A stretch of DNA of 64,000 nucleotides, taken from assembly GCA_017446585.1 (NCBI GenBank), contig JAFSQL010000011.1:1-64000 (forward strand). The letters are read 5' to 3'. The notes beneath the pieces were generated by a model. It was not told where the DNA came from. It ran no database searches and saw nothing but the letters and a program-made list of their open reading frames with translations. The stretch comes from Paludibacteraceae bacterium. Its GTDB lineage: Bacteria > Bacteroidota > Bacteroidia > Bacteroidales > Paludibacteraceae. The position numbers and the translations under genes were made by a program. This document shows, piece by piece, positions 44,592 to 54,812 of the stretch (position 1 is its first letter; every line of letters begins with the position of its first letter).

Positions 44592-46634
44592 TTATCGAAT
44601 ATATCCATCGTAGCGTAAGTGTTGGTGCGTATAGTCTTCGTCGTAGGAAACAACAACGTCCGTAATCTTGTTATCGTCATCTTTGACGAGCGTGTAAACA
44701 GGATTTACAAACCCTTTGTAAGGAGCGAGATTCAGTCGCTTATAGCGTTGAAGAACTTCGTTGTGAAGCGTTGGGTTGACCTTCACTCCATAGCTCTCAA
44801 CTATGTTTTTGGCGGCGTTAAAGTCGCCCGTGGATCGAATGCGTTGTATTTCCGCTAACAGTTCGCCAAAGAAGGAGCGTAGTTTGACATAATCATTGAT
44901 TTGAACGAATGTCTTGCCATTTTCCTTGATGAGTTGAACCGCAGGATGTTTCTCTTTGCTCGCTTTTTCCAATACCCAGTGGGCAATGAGCGATCGGTTT
45001 CGCATGTGTGCTTCCTCAATATTGTTACCTGGTAGTATGCGCGTGAGTTGTGTCATCAGTCCGTTCATCATATAACTATAGTATTCGGCTTTGTAAGCTT
45101 CGCTGTCAGGTAATAACCCCAACTCAACAATTTTTGGGTCAGCGGTGTAGTAGAGACCGAAGAGATCAGCGCGCGCTTCTTCGATGGTGCTTCCGTAAAC
45201 GCCGAGAGATTCACGACTGACACCAGGAAGGAGCTGTCCTGATCCATGCCCAAGGCATTCGTGCAGGTCGGTATGGAGATTATCTGCCAAATAGCCATAT
45301 TTCTCCGCACGTTGGCGTTCGATGTCGCTCAGCATGAATTCCTCTTTGAATCCATTTCCCTTGGCGGCTTCGCTGTAAGCGAACGTAATGTTTTCGATGG
45401 TGACGGATTTGGATCCGTGCGTTTGTCTGATCCAGTTTGCATTAGGGAGGTTGATCCCAATAGGTGTGGCAGGGTAGCAGTCGCCACCAAGGAATGCCAT
45501 CGTGATGACTTTGGCAGAGACCCCTTTGACTTGTTTTTTCTTGAATCGCGCATCGACAGGAGAATTGTCTTCGAACCATTGCGCATGATCGCTTAAGGTC
45601 TCGGTGCGATGTGTGGCAGCGGTGTCTTTGAAATTGACAATGGATTCCCAAGACGCTTTGATGTCCAGTGGGTCTCCGTATGTCTCAATGAAACCATTGA
45701 CAAAATCAACATGCCCATCCGTTTCTTTGACCCATTGGATGGAGTAATCGTCAAATGTTTTCAGATCGCCTATCTCGTAAAAGCGAATGAGAAGGTCAAT
45801 CACCTTGTTCTGTTGTTCGTTTTCGGAATATTGACGTGCCAAACGCAGATAGTGGACTATGTTTTCTATCTGCTGAGAGTATTTGCCTCCGACTTTCCAT
45901 ATCTCTTCGTTAAGTTGTCCGTCTTGCTTGACTAACCTCGAGTTCAGTCCGTAAGAGAGCGGCTCCGAATCTCCTTCCTTGCGCATGGCGTTGTAGAATT
46001 GTTCCGCTTCGGATTGTGTTACACCGAAGTAATAGTTTTCAGCAGAGGTGAGCAGGAGGTCTTGTCCCTCGGCTTGATTGACGCGTTTGGCATCGACAGA
46101 AGGGTCAAAGATGACAGGAAGGATTTCATCAAGACGCATTTGCGCAGTTTCGTCTTTGTCAAGACGAAGCAAGTGCTCAGGAACGCATCGGAATACGTTG
46201 ATGAACCAATCGCGTTCAAAAAGCGGAGAAAACTTGTCTGTAGCGTAATGGTGGTGGATGCCATTAGAAAACCAGACCCTTTTCAGATAAACTTCCAGAT
46301 TCTTGAATTGCTCTGTCTGTTTCTCCTTGTCAGGAAGGGAGACGTAAATGGCTTCAAGTGTATGAAGGATGTGCAGGTTGTGCCGATTGTTTTGGTCATA
46401 GAGGATGGTGCGTCCTTCTTGTGCAGCAAGAGACAAATAGTAGATGTAAAGTTTTTGTCGAAGGGAAAGCTTTTCAAAACCGGGCACTTGATATCGGAGG
46501 ATTTCGAGGTCGGCAAATCGGTCAACGTGGTAATCAAATTGTTTTTCGTCTTGCATTGATTTATTCTTTGGGTTTGCGAGGGAGGGAGGGAGGGTGGCGG
46601 AGAGGGTAAAAAGAAGTAGAAAGATTTTTTTCAT
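44592..46634 (-). CDS. Dipeptidyl peptidase III-like metallopeptidase (family M49), exported
   Basis: A 680-residue zinc peptidase that releases dipeptides from oligopeptides. The zinc motif HECLGHGSGQLLPG is the M49 HExxxGH pattern, and EEARADLFGLYY supplies the third ligand Glu. Residues 1-20 (MKKIFLLLFTLSATLPPSLA) form a signal peptide, so it works in the periplasm or outside, unlike the cytosolic eukaryotic enzymes. I chose 46634 because the promoter box TATCTTTG at 46644-46651 lies inside the longer frame that starts at 46712. The leader would then be only a few bases long. Confidence 0.9.
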   Translation of the reverse strand: MKKIFLLLFTLSATLPPSLANPKNKSMQDEKQFDYHVDRFADLEILRYQVPGFEKLSLRQKLYIYYLSLAAQEGRTILYDQNNRHNLHILHTLEAIYVSLPDKEKQTEQFKNLEVYLKRVWFSNGIHHHYATDKFSPLFERDWFINVFRCVPEHLLRLDKDETAQMRLDEILPVIFDPSVDAKRVNQAEGQDLLLTSAENYYFGVTQSEAEQFYNAMRKEGDSEPLSYGLNSRLVKQDGQLNEEIWKVGGKYSQQIENIVHYLRLARQYSENEQQNKVIDLLIRFYEIGDLKTFDDYSIQWVKETDGHVDFVNGFIETYGDPLDIKASWESIVNFKDTAATHRTETLSDHAQWFEDNSPVDARFKKKQVKGVSAKVITMAFLGGDCYPATPIGINLPNANWIRQTHGSKSVTIENITFAYSEAAKGNGFKEEFMLSDIERQRAEKYGYLADNLHTDLHECLGHGSGQLLPGVSRESLGVYGSTIEEARADLFGLYYTADPKIVELGLLPDSEAYKAEYYSYMMNGLMTQLTRILPGNNIEEAHMRNRSLIAHWVLEKASKEKHPAVQLIKENGKTFVQINDYVKLRSFFGELLAEIQRIRSTGDFNAAKNIVESYGVKVNPTLHNEVLQRYKRLNLAPYKGFVNPVYTLVKDDDNKITDVVVSYDEDYTHQHLRYDGYIR

Positions 46635-46643
46635 AATTGATAG

Positions 46644-46651
46644 CAAAGATA
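46644..46651 (-). promoter_or_regulatory. Promoter -7 box of the M49 peptidase gene
   Basis: TATCTTTG on the minus strand with nine bases between it and the ATG, so the transcript may start within a few bases of the start codon. Confidence 0.5.
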
Positions 46652-46742
46652 ATGAATTGAGGAATGAGACTGTCACGGAAAAATGATTTATTTTATATAT
46701 TCGCGAAAACAAAAAACCGTTAATAATTATTATTGAAAAGCA

Positions 46743-47459
46743 ATGGGAAGAGCGTTTGAGTATCGCAAAGCGCGTAAATTGAAAAGATGGGGCAATATGG
46801 CCCGTACGTTCACGAAGTTAGGAAAAGAAATCACGATGGCAGTGAAGGCTGGAGGTCCAGACCCAACGGGTAACCCTCGATTGCGCGCCTTGATGCAGAA
46901 CGCAAAGGCGGCAAGCATGCCAAAAGAAAACGTTGAGCGTGCCATCAAGAAGGCGACGGACAAGGATCAGGGCGATTATAAGGAGATTGTTTATGAAGGA
47001 TATGGACCTCACGGAATCGGTATCGTGATAGAAACCGCGACGGACAATAGTAATCGTACGGTAGCAAATATTCGTTCCTACTTCAACAAGTGCGGAGGAA
47101 ACTTGCAAACGAGCGGTTCGCTCTCGTTCTTGTTTGATCATAAATCGGTATTCAAAATCAAGGAAAAAGAGGGAATGGACCTTGAGGAGTTGGAGTTGGA
47201 ACTGATAGATTTGGGAGTAGATGAATTAGACAGGGACGACGATAACAATGTCGTGCTGTATGGTGCTTATGAAAGTTTCAACCAGATTCAAAAATATTTG
47301 GAAGACAACGGCTATGAAATCGTTAGCGCAGAGTTTGAGCGCATTCCAAACGACATGAAAGAACTGAGCGAAGAAGACAGAGCCGGTGTTGAAAAGCTGC
47401 TTGAGAAGTTGGAAGAAGACGAAGACGTGCAGAATGTCTTCCACAATATGGTAGAGTAA
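46743..47459 (+). CDS. YebC/PmpR family protein (TACO1-like)
   Basis: A 238-residue protein of the YebC family, described both as a DNA-binding regulator and as a factor helping ribosomes over polyproline stretches. The family blocks are present: MGRAFEYRKARKLKRWGNMA, FTKLGKEITMAVK, NAKAASMPKENVERAIKKA and EGYGPHGIGIVIETATDN. The acidic C-terminus (GVEKLLEKLEEDEDVQNV) is normal. It precedes an exported protein and a glycosyltransferase on the same strand. Confidence 0.93.
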   Translation: MGRAFEYRKARKLKRWGNMARTFTKLGKEITMAVKAGGPDPTGNPRLRALMQNAKAASMPKENVERAIKKATDKDQGDYKEIVYEGYGPHGIGIVIETATDNSNRTVANIRSYFNKCGGNLQTSGSLSFLFDHKSVFKIKEKEGMDLEELELELIDLGVDELDRDDDNNVVLYGAYESFNQIQKYLEDNGYEIVSAEFERIPNDMKELSEEDRAGVEKLLEKLEEDEDVQNVFHNMVE

Positions 47460-47515
47460 GGATTGCGTAGTGCGCGCCTTTAGCGAATTAGGTCAAACGA
47501 AAAATGTGCATCCTA

Positions 47516-48562
47516 ATGAACAAGAAAATTATTTTGATAGTCTTAGCCCTTGTTGGTATGGTGTTGGAGGTCAACGCCAAGAAGAAAAGCGGCGAAGATG
47601 TTTTTCCTGAAAGCCTTCCGATGAAGAAGGACACTGTTGACACGAATAAAAGTGAAAATCCGAAGGATTTGACACAAGTGTTGGCTACTCCGACAACTAT
47701 GGAAAGGGCAAACATAGTTACTCCGTCGGCACAGCAGGTGAATGACGAGATATTGGCAGGCATAAAGGATTCGTTGATCAGGATGCGCAAAATCAAATTC
47801 TCGCCAGAACTGCTTCGAGAGGAGAAGGAGCTGAAGTTGATGTTTGACAGTCTGTTGCAAAGGGATACACGCAGTGAAGAACGCATTGAGATAAACAATC
47901 GAATATTCGCAAGATTCAGAAATTCATTGCGTTTGCAAGGGTCTTTTTTCTATCCGTTTGACAGTCTTCAGAACATAGGGCGGATTTATAGTGACGATTA
48001 TAACATTCGCGTCTATACTTGGTGCATTGAGTTGGAGGATTTGAGTTATCGTTTTTACGGACTGATTCAAGACTTGAATACGGATAAAGTTTGGGCGTTG
48101 GAACAAAACAGTGCCGTTTACATTCCGCGTGAGACGCAAAAGATAGCCCCACGGCGTTGGTATGGCGCGCTCTATTACAAAGTGATGAACATTAAGAAAG
48201 GAGATGATCCGCAATACATCGTTTTGGGATGGAGCCAACCGAATCCAAGCATGAAAATGAAAATCATAGACGTGTTGGACTTCTCAGATGAAAAACTCTT
48301 GTTGGGCGGTGATGAGACCTTCAAGGGGTATCATGGAAAGGCGGATAGAATCGTGTTCACGTATTGTTCGAATTTGAACATCTCGCTTGTCTATGACGAA
48401 AAGAAGAAGCGTTTCGTCTTTGACCATGTAACGCCGTTGAGTGACGAATATGACAATCCGTTGGGCTGCAACGGTCCGGACATGAGTTACGACCAATTGA
48501 AGAAGAAGGGCAAGCGTTGGGTGTTGAAAAAGGACGTTGACGTTACAAACGATTTCGAGTAA
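47516..48562 (+). CDS. Exported protein of unknown function
   Basis: A 348-residue protein whose function I do not recognise. The start at 47516 gives a signal peptide ([21 protein letters not shown]); an ATG at 47504 adds four residues. The middle (about 105-330) has a compact mixed fold with [43 protein letters not shown] and [18 protein letters not shown], a pattern I associate with conserved Bacteroidales proteins of unknown role. It is two bases upstream of the glycosyltransferase gene, suggesting a shared role in the envelope. Confidence 0.72.
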   Translation: MNKKIILIVLALVGMVLEVNAKKKSGEDVFPESLPMKKDTVDTNKSENPKDLTQVLATPTTMERANIVTPSAQQVNDEILAGIKDSLIRMRKIKFSPELLREEKELKLMFDSLLQRDTRSEERIEINNRIFARFRNSLRLQGSFFYPFDSLQNIGRIYSDDYNIRVYTWCIELEDLSYRFYGLIQDLNTDKVWALEQNSAVYIPRETQKIAPRRWYGALYYKVMNIKKGDDPQYIVLGWSQPNPSMKMKIIDVLDFSDEKLLLGGDETFKGYHGKADRIVFTYCSNLNISLVYDEKKKRFVFDHVTPLSDEYDNPLGCNGPDMSYDQLKKKGKRWVLKKDVDVTNDFE

Positions 48563-48564
48563 AA

Positions 48565-49854
48565 ATGGCATATCGTACGACAATCGTATCGGAAGACTAC
48601 GTGCTCATACATTTGCGCGGTGAGGGTGCGGAATTGGATTTGACAGCATCCGCCATGGAGCGCATGAAGAATGTCATGAACGACACGAAGTGTGTCTTGC
48701 TCTATTCCGACTGCATGTTGAAAGATGAAGATGTATTGGAGAAGCATCCGTTGATTGATTATCAGAAAGGGAGTTTGCGTGATGATTTTGACTTCGGAGC
48801 GGTTGTGATGGTTCGTAAGGACGCTTATGAACGTGCCAAAGAGAAACAGACTCAAACTTATCAGTATGCAGACTGGTATGATTTGCGATTGAGGTTGAGT
48901 GAGGAAGGCGAGTTCTTTCATTTGCCTGAGGCACTTTATGTCGTGAATAAGACGGATAAGCGAAAGAGCGGGGAGCAACAGTTTGATTATGTGAACCCAC
49001 GAAATAAGGAGGTGCAGTTGGAAATGGAACAGGCGTGTACCGACTATTTGCGAAGGGTTGGCGCAATTGTTCCAGAGTATAGGGCGGAATTGCCAGATGG
49101 TGGGGATGCTTTCCCCGTAGAAATGTCGGTGGTGATTCCTGTCAAAAACCGTGTCAAAACTATTTCAGACGCAATTGAGAGCGTTTTGAAACAGGTGACG
49201 GATTTTGACTTTAATATTCTTGTGGTAGATAACTATTCGACGGACGGGACGAGTGAGGTGATAGAAAAGTACGCCCAAGAGAATAAGGCTGTCATCCATA
49301 TTATTCCAGAAAGAAAGGATTTGGGAATAGGTGGATGTTGGATGCGTGCCGCGGATGATCAACGTTGTGGCAAATGGTGCGCACAATTGGATAGCGACGA
49401 CTTGTATTCAGGCGAGCATGTGTTGCAACTCATACATGACGAGTTGGAACGACAGGCGTGCGGAATGCTGGTTGGAAGTTATACAATCACGGATTTTGAA
49501 CTTAACGAAATGCCTCCGGGACTTATTGACCATAAGGAGTGGACGGAGCAGAACGGAATGAACAATGCGCTTCGAATCAATGGATTGGGAGCACCGAGGA
49601 TATTCAGCACGACCTTGTTAAGAAAGTTGAGACTGCCCAATACGTCGTATGGCGAAGATTACGCCATGGGTTTGCGCATTTCAAGAGAGTGGAAGATTGG
49701 ACGCATATATGAGAGTCTCTACCTCTGCCGTCGATGGGGAGGAAATAGCGACGCCGCATTGAGTCAAGAAAAAATCAATGCGAACAATTATTACAAAGAC
49801 AAGTTGCGCACGATAGAGTTGCTTGCCCGTATCGCAATGAACAAGAGGGGGTAA
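48565..49854 (+). CDS. GT2 family glycosyltransferase with an extra N-terminal half-domain
   Basis: A 429-residue glycosyltransferase. The full GT-A domain lies about 182-400: [38 protein letters not shown] and the metal-binding [12 protein letters not shown], with a late acceptor block [11 protein letters not shown]. The first 150 residues ([12 protein letters not shown], then [21 protein letters not shown] and [15 protein letters not shown]) look like the second half of another GT2 domain without its nucleotide-binding part. No transmembrane segment is seen, so it is probably cytoplasmic. It ends two bases from the convergent thioesterase gene. Confidence 0.83.
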   Translation: MAYRTTIVSEDYVLIHLRGEGAELDLTASAMERMKNVMNDTKCVLLYSDCMLKDEDVLEKHPLIDYQKGSLRDDFDFGAVVMVRKDAYERAKEKQTQTYQYADWYDLRLRLSEEGEFFHLPEALYVVNKTDKRKSGEQQFDYVNPRNKEVQLEMEQACTDYLRRVGAIVPEYRAELPDGGDAFPVEMSVVIPVKNRVKTISDAIESVLKQVTDFDFNILVVDNYSTDGTSEVIEKYAQENKAVIHIIPERKDLGIGGCWMRAADDQRCGKWCAQLDSDDLYSGEHVLQLIHDELERQACGMLVGSYTITDFELNEMPPGLIDHKEWTEQNGMNNALRINGLGAPRIFSTTLLRKLRLPNTSYGEDYAMGLRISREWKIGRIYESLYLCRRWGGNSDAALSQEKINANNYYKDKLRTIELLARIAMNKRG

Positions 49855-49856
49855 GT

Positions 49857-50585
49857 TTATTTGAAATGCAATCTCATACGGCACATGGATTTCCCATCTG
49901 CCAAGTTTTTCATGTCAATGATGTCTCCGTCCTTGCAAAATGCGATTTGCATGTTTGGAAGGATTTCGGCAAGATAGACAATCTCAAGTGATTCGATAAA
50001 GGCACCGGAAAGTAGGTCGGCACTATAGAGGTTGAGCGCATGCTCAACATACTTGATGGAGTTGAAGTGTCGGTTGATGTCAATGTCGCTGTATTGCGGA
50101 ATATATTCCTTGATGGGAGCGGTATCGACGGCAGGAATCTTGAACAATCGTGGCATGACGATGTCTTGTTCAGGTTGCGTGAGAACCTGTAACAGACTAC
50201 CGTTTTGTATGTCCATCAGATTGGTCGGACGGCGCGTTTTGATGTCAATGCCCGCCCAAAAGGAAACCGCCTTGGCGATGATGTTGTCGTCAGCGTCGAA
50301 GCAAGCGAAATTGCGTTGCGTAAAAAAGCGGTCAATGGCACTTACCCACGTAATCAGTTTGATTTTTTCCTCGTTGGCGGGGTAGCGGTTGACGAAAATG
50401 CCAAAGCGACTAAGTACCCATGCAAGATTGCTGCTTGTGATGTCATTGTAGCCAAAGCCATTGGTGTTGGCGTGTTTGGCCGCAATCTTCTGCATCAAGT
50501 CGTAGATATGGGTGATGGACGCCTTGCCAGAATTGTCGCAATGGCTGGGTTCTATCTCGAAATGTGCTTCACCAATCTTTTGCAT
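49857..50585 (-). CDS. Acyl-ACP thioesterase (FatA/FatB-like)
   Basis: A 242-residue double hotdog-fold enzyme that releases fatty acids from acyl carrier protein. The first hotdog has HIYDLMQKIAAKHANTNGFGY, WVLSRFGIFVNRYP and WVSAIDRFFTQRNF; the second has DIDINRHFNSIKYVEHAL, with the Asn and His of the family active site. It follows ilvH in an operon for branched amino acids, which hints at a link with branched fatty acid metabolism; that is inference. Confidence 0.87.
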   Translation of the reverse strand: MQKIGEAHFEIEPSHCDNSGKASITHIYDLMQKIAAKHANTNGFGYNDITSSNLAWVLSRFGIFVNRYPANEEKIKLITWVSAIDRFFTQRNFACFDADDNIIAKAVSFWAGIDIKTRRPTNLMDIQNGSLLQVLTQPEQDIVMPRLFKIPAVDTAPIKEYIPQYSDIDINRHFNSIKYVEHALNLYSADLLSGAFIESLEIVYLAEILPNMQIAFCKDGDIIDMKNLADGKSMCRMRLHFK

Positions 50586-50611
50586 GGGTCAATTCGTGTG
50601 TTGATGGGAAG

Positions 50612-51172
50612 TTATGCGTGTTTGCTTTTACGTTCCCTGATTTTTTCTATCTGTTCGAGCATGTCGCTAAGGCGTTCGACCTTGCTGCGCGTGATGGCAA
50701 CACGTCCGCTTCGAATGAATTGCAGCACACCGATGCTTTGTTGCAGTTCGTCGAAAAGACGTTGTGTCTCGTCGTAGAGACCTGTCTTTTGGAAAACGAC
50801 GCTGTTGTCGGTTATTTCAAGAATGGTGATGTTGTGTTGTCGAATGAGGCTCTCGATGGATCCCAACTTGAGCAGCGCATTGGTGGACACCTTGTAGAGA
50901 GCGATTTCTTGGTAAACAAGTTCGCTGTCGGTGTTGTAATAAGCCTTAAGGATGTCCACACGTTTGTCAATCTGCGCCACAACCTTTTCAATGGTGTCGT
51001 GATCCGTGTAGGTGGTTATGGTAAATTTGTGAATGCCCCGCAAAGCGGAAGGAGACACGCTGAGAGTTTCGATGTTGAGTTGACGTCGGTTGAAAATGAT
51101 AGAAATTTGGTTCAACAGACCCACTCTGTTTTCAGAGAATACGGTAACCGTATATAATGTTCTTTCTTCCAT
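50612..51172 (-). CDS. ilvH: Acetolactate synthase small regulatory subunit
   Basis: A 186-residue regulatory subunit. The N-terminal ACT domain (about 5-80) has YTVTVFSENRVGLLNQISIIFNRR and the C-terminal domain follows. In the holoenzyme it stimulates IlvB and confers valine inhibition. It lies 31 bases after ilvB. Confidence 0.93.
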   Translation of the reverse strand: MEERTLYTVTVFSENRVGLLNQISIIFNRRQLNIETLSVSPSALRGIHKFTITTYTDHDTIEKVVAQIDKRVDILKAYYNTDSELVYQEIALYKVSTNALLKLGSIESLIRQHNITILEITDNSVVFQKTGLYDETQRLFDELQQSIGVLQFIRSGRVAITRSKVERLSDMLEQIEKIRERKSKHA

Positions 51173-51203
51173 ATCGAATAAATAAGCTCAGAGTCGAAAA
51201 AAA

Positions 51204-52910
51204 TTATTTGGAACTTTCTTCCAACAGCACGTTGGTAACGTCGTCACCGGCAGGAGTCATAGGGTAAACCATCACGTCAGGTTCGGTGTTTACGACAAGC
51301 AGGAATGCCTTATCGTCTTTCATCATGTCGGCAATGGCGTCATCGATTTCCTCTCGTTTGTTGACCATCCGATTACGAATACCATAGGCGTCAGCGATGG
51401 TATTGAAGTTAGGGTTGATCATGTCGGTGAACGAGTAGCGACGTTGCCAGAAAAGTTTCTGCCATTGGCGTACCATACCCAACTTATTGTTGTTGAGCAG
51501 TATTATCTTTATTCCAATTTGGCTTTGGAGAATAGTTCCCAATTCCTCAACGGTCATTTGGAAGCCACCATCACCACACACGGCAAAGATGGTTCGGCTT
51601 GGCGCACCTAATTTCGCTCCCATTGCAGCAGGGAGACAGAATCCCATTGTTCCCAATCCGCCAGAAGTGACCAAGGAACGTGTCTTCGTGTATTTGAAAT
51701 AGCGTGCGGCGATGATTTGGTTTTGTCCCACGTCGGTTACGAGCACGGCTTTGTGTCCCGTGGCTTCCGAAATCTTTGCTATGACCTCGCCCATGTGGAT
51801 AGGTCCTTTTGCCTCTTCAACTTCTTTCAGAAGGACTTTGTCGTGTTCTTTCCGTTCGAGTGGTTCAAAGGACTTGATCCAGTCATCGTGTCGTTGTTCA
51901 GTGAGCAAATCCGTGACCATTGGAACGGACTCCTTGATGTTGCCTAAAACACCGAGTGTCACTTTCACATTTTTACCTATTTCGCTTTGATCAATGTCAA
52001 AGTGAATGACTTTGGCTTGTTTTGCATAGGTGGCCAGTTTGCCAGTCACGCGGTCGCTGAATCGCATACCAATGGCAATGAGCACGTCGCACTCGTTGGT
52101 CTTCATGTTAGGACCCAAGTTGCCGTGCATGCCAAGCATTCCCTTGTTGAGCGGGTGTTTGCTTGAGATGGCGGAAAGTCCCATGAGCGTAGTAGCAGCA
52201 GGGATGTTGGCCTTTTCGAGCATTTGTTTCACTTCCTTCTCCGCATTGGCGAGGATGACACCTTGTCCGATGAGGGCAAAAGGCTTCTTGGCGGCATTGA
52301 TGATGTGTGCCGCTTGTTCTATTACTTCCTTATCAATTTCTGGATCCGGAATGTAGGAACGAATGAACTCCGTCTTCTGGTAAGAGAAGTCACAGATGCC
52401 CGTTTGCGCATTCTTGGTCAAGTCAAGCACGACAGGACCAGGTCGTCCACTCTGTGCAATATAGAAAGCGCGTGAGACTGCCCACGGAATATCTTCGGGG
52501 CGACGAATCTGATAACTCCATTTGGTGACCGGTTGGGTGACACCAACAAGGTCGGTTTCTTGGAAAGCGTCACTTCCGAGAGCCGTTGTAGCCACTTGAC
52601 CCGCAATGACGACGATAGGCGTGTTGTCCATCATTGCATCGGCGATGCCAGTGATGGTGTTGGTCGCTCCCGGACCGGAAGTCACAAGAGCCACACCGAC
52701 TTTGCCAGAGACACGCGCATAGCCTTCGGCAGCGTGAGCCGCCGCTTGTTCATGACGAACAAGAATGTGGTTGATGCGGTCGGTATAGTCATAGAGAGCG
52801 TCGTAAACAGGGATGATAGAACCTCCAGGATATCCGAAGATGGTGTCAACCTTTTCTGCCAATAGCGATTCAAACAGGGCGTAACTACCCTTCATCTGTT
52901 TCACTTTCAT
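51204..52910 (-). CDS. ilvB: Acetolactate synthase large subunit
   Basis: A 568-residue thiamine diphosphate enzyme that makes acetolactate or acetohydroxybutyrate, the first common step of Val, Leu and Ile synthesis. The catalytic Glu is in RHEQAAAHAAEGYAR, VTSGPGATNTITGI is typical, and the ThDP/metal motif is GDGGFQMTVEELGT through NNNKLGMV. All three domains are complete. It lies between ilvD (66 bases upstream) and ilvH. Confidence 0.96.
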   Translation of the reverse strand: MKVKQMKGSYALFESLLAEKVDTIFGYPGGSIIPVYDALYDYTDRINHILVRHEQAAAHAAEGYARVSGKVGVALVTSGPGATNTITGIADAMMDNTPIVVIAGQVATTALGSDAFQETDLVGVTQPVTKWSYQIRRPEDIPWAVSRAFYIAQSGRPGPVVLDLTKNAQTGICDFSYQKTEFIRSYIPDPEIDKEVIEQAAHIINAAKKPFALIGQGVILANAEKEVKQMLEKANIPAATTLMGLSAISSKHPLNKGMLGMHGNLGPNMKTNECDVLIAIGMRFSDRVTGKLATYAKQAKVIHFDIDQSEIGKNVKVTLGVLGNIKESVPMVTDLLTEQRHDDWIKSFEPLERKEHDKVLLKEVEEAKGPIHMGEVIAKISEATGHKAVLVTDVGQNQIIAARYFKYTKTRSLVTSGGLGTMGFCLPAAMGAKLGAPSRTIFAVCGDGGFQMTVEELGTILQSQIGIKIILLNNNKLGMVRQWQKLFWQRRYSFTDMINPNFNTIADAYGIRNRMVNKREEIDDAIADMMKDDKAFLLVVNTEPDVMVYPMTPAGDDVTNVLLEESSK

Positions 52911-52976
52911 TTCTTTATTTAGTAAAAACCTTTTTTTGTTTCGATTCGAGACGTTAATGTTGGAGTTGAAAGACGT

Positions 52977-54779
52977 TTAGTCAATGATTCGGACTCCACC
53001 CTTGTCCGCGCTTGACACGCTTTGCGCATAAGCGCGCAGGGCTTTGCTCACGACACGGTTGCGCTTGAGCGGTTGTTGTGGACGAGCGTTGAGTTCCTCG
53101 TCGGAGAGTTTCACGTTGATGGTGCGGTTAGGAATGTCAATGACGATGATGTCTCCGTCTTTGATTTTGCCAATGTTGCCACCAGCGGCAGCCTCCGGAG
53201 AGATGTGTCCGATGGAAAGTCCGGATGTGCCACCAGAGAAACGTCCGTCAGTAATCAAGGCGCATTCCTTGCCGAGGTGCATCGACTTGATGTAGGAGGT
53301 AGGGTAGAGCATCTCCTGCATGCCTGGACCACCTTTAGGCCCTTCGTGCGTGATGACGACGCAGTCACCACTTTGGATTTTGCCTCCGAGAATGCCGTCG
53401 CAAGCGTCTTCTTGGCTATCGAACACCTTGGCAGGACCTTCGAAATGCCAGATGCTTGGATCAACGCCAGCCGTCTTGACAACGCATCCGTCTTGTGCGA
53501 TGTTTCCGAAGAGAATGGCCAAACCACCGTCTTTGGTGTAGGCGTGTTCGATGTCACGGATGCAACCGTTTTGACGGTCGTCGTCCAATGTCTTCCATTG
53601 CGTGTCTTGGCTACCCATGACGGTAGAGAACTTGCCAGCAGGGGCACTATGGTAGATGCGTGAAGCCTCGGCATCGATATTTTCGGTCGTGATGTCGTAT
53701 TTCTTGATGGCGTCGCCAAGCGTCATGCCGTCAACACGAGATACGGACGTGTCCAAAAGATTGCCTTTGTTCAATTCACCGAGAATGCCGAGGATGCCAC
53801 CTGCTCGATTGCATTCTTGAACGCTGTATTTTTGCGTGTTTGGAGCCAATTTGCAAATGCAAGGAACCTTGCGGCTCAGAGCGTCAATGTCTTTCATCGT
53901 GAAGTTGACTCCGGCTTCTTGTGCTACGGCAAGGAGGTGAAGCACGGTGTTGGTGCTGCCACCCATGGCGATGTCAAGCGTCATGGCGTTGAGGAACGCC
54001 TGACGAGTGGCGATGGAGCGCGGAAGAACGCTGTCGTCTCCGTCTTGATAGTATTTCATCGCATTCTTGACGATGAGTCGCGCCGCGTCTTTGAAAAGTT
54101 GGATTCTGTTCTTGTGCGTGGCGAGAATGGTGCCATTACCAGGCAGAGCCAAGCCGATGGCTTCGGTAAGTGAGTTCATGGAGTTGGCGGTGAACATACC
54201 AGAGCAGCAACCACAACCAGGACATGCGCTTTGTTCAATTTGTGCGATGTCTTGGTCGCTGACTTCAGGGTCGGCACCTTTGATCATTGCTGTGATAAGA
54301 TCCGCATTTTCACCATTCCATTTGCCTGCTTCCATAGGTCCACCGCTGCAGAAAACGGCAGGGATGTTGAGTCGCATGGCTGCCATAAGCATGCCAGGTG
54401 TCACCTTATCGCAGTTGGATATGCAAATCATGGCGTCAGCCTTGTGGGCATTGACCATGTATTCAACACTATCAGCAATGATGTCGCGTGAAGGCAAGGA
54501 GTAGAGCATGCCATCGTGTCCCATGGCGATGCCGTCGTCGATGGCGATAGTGTTAAACTCAGCCGCATAGCATCCCATTGCCTCAATTTCCTTCTTAACG
54601 ATTTGTCCCACTTCGTGAAGGTGGGTATGTCCTGGCACAAATTGGGTGAAGGAGTTAACAATAGCAATGATGGGTTTGCCAAACTGTTCACGTTTCATTC
54701 CCGTCGCTACCCAGAGGGCGCGCGCCCCTGCCATACGGCGACCGTCGGTTGTGGCAGCACTACGAAGTGTATGTTTCAT
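52977..54779 (-). CDS. ilvD: Dihydroxy-acid dehydratase
   Basis: A 600-residue iron-sulfur enzyme that converts dihydroxyvalerates to 2-oxo acids in branched-chain synthesis. Cluster-binding cysteines appear in [10 protein letters not shown] and in [28 protein letters not shown] and [20 protein letters not shown] are signature blocks. It follows rfbD by 33 bases with no promoter or terminator visible between, so it seems to ride on the rfb transcript. ilvC and ilvE are not in the window. Confidence 0.96.
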   Translation of the reverse strand: MKHTLRSAATTDGRRMAGARALWVATGMKREQFGKPIIAIVNSFTQFVPGHTHLHEVGQIVKKEIEAMGCYAAEFNTIAIDDGIAMGHDGMLYSLPSRDIIADSVEYMVNAHKADAMICISNCDKVTPGMLMAAMRLNIPAVFCSGGPMEAGKWNGENADLITAMIKGADPEVSDQDIAQIEQSACPGCGCCSGMFTANSMNSLTEAIGLALPGNGTILATHKNRIQLFKDAARLIVKNAMKYYQDGDDSVLPRSIATRQAFLNAMTLDIAMGGSTNTVLHLLAVAQEAGVNFTMKDIDALSRKVPCICKLAPNTQKYSVQECNRAGGILGILGELNKGNLLDTSVSRVDGMTLGDAIKKYDITTENIDAEASRIYHSAPAGKFSTVMGSQDTQWKTLDDDRQNGCIRDIEHAYTKDGGLAILFGNIAQDGCVVKTAGVDPSIWHFEGPAKVFDSQEDACDGILGGKIQSGDCVVITHEGPKGGPGMQEMLYPTSYIKSMHLGKECALITDGRFSGGTSGLSIGHISPEAAAGGNIGKIKDGDIIVIDIPNRTINVKLSDEELNARPQQPLKRNRVVSKALRAYAQSVSSADKGGVRIID

Positions 54780-54812
54780 ATCTTGATTAAAATAGATGTT
54801 TGAGTTAGAATA

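Noticed and set aside
54780-54812. A leader peptide attenuator before ilvD, by analogy with pheA
   Set aside because: The gap is only 33 bases, with no stem, T run or Val/Leu/Ile codon run.
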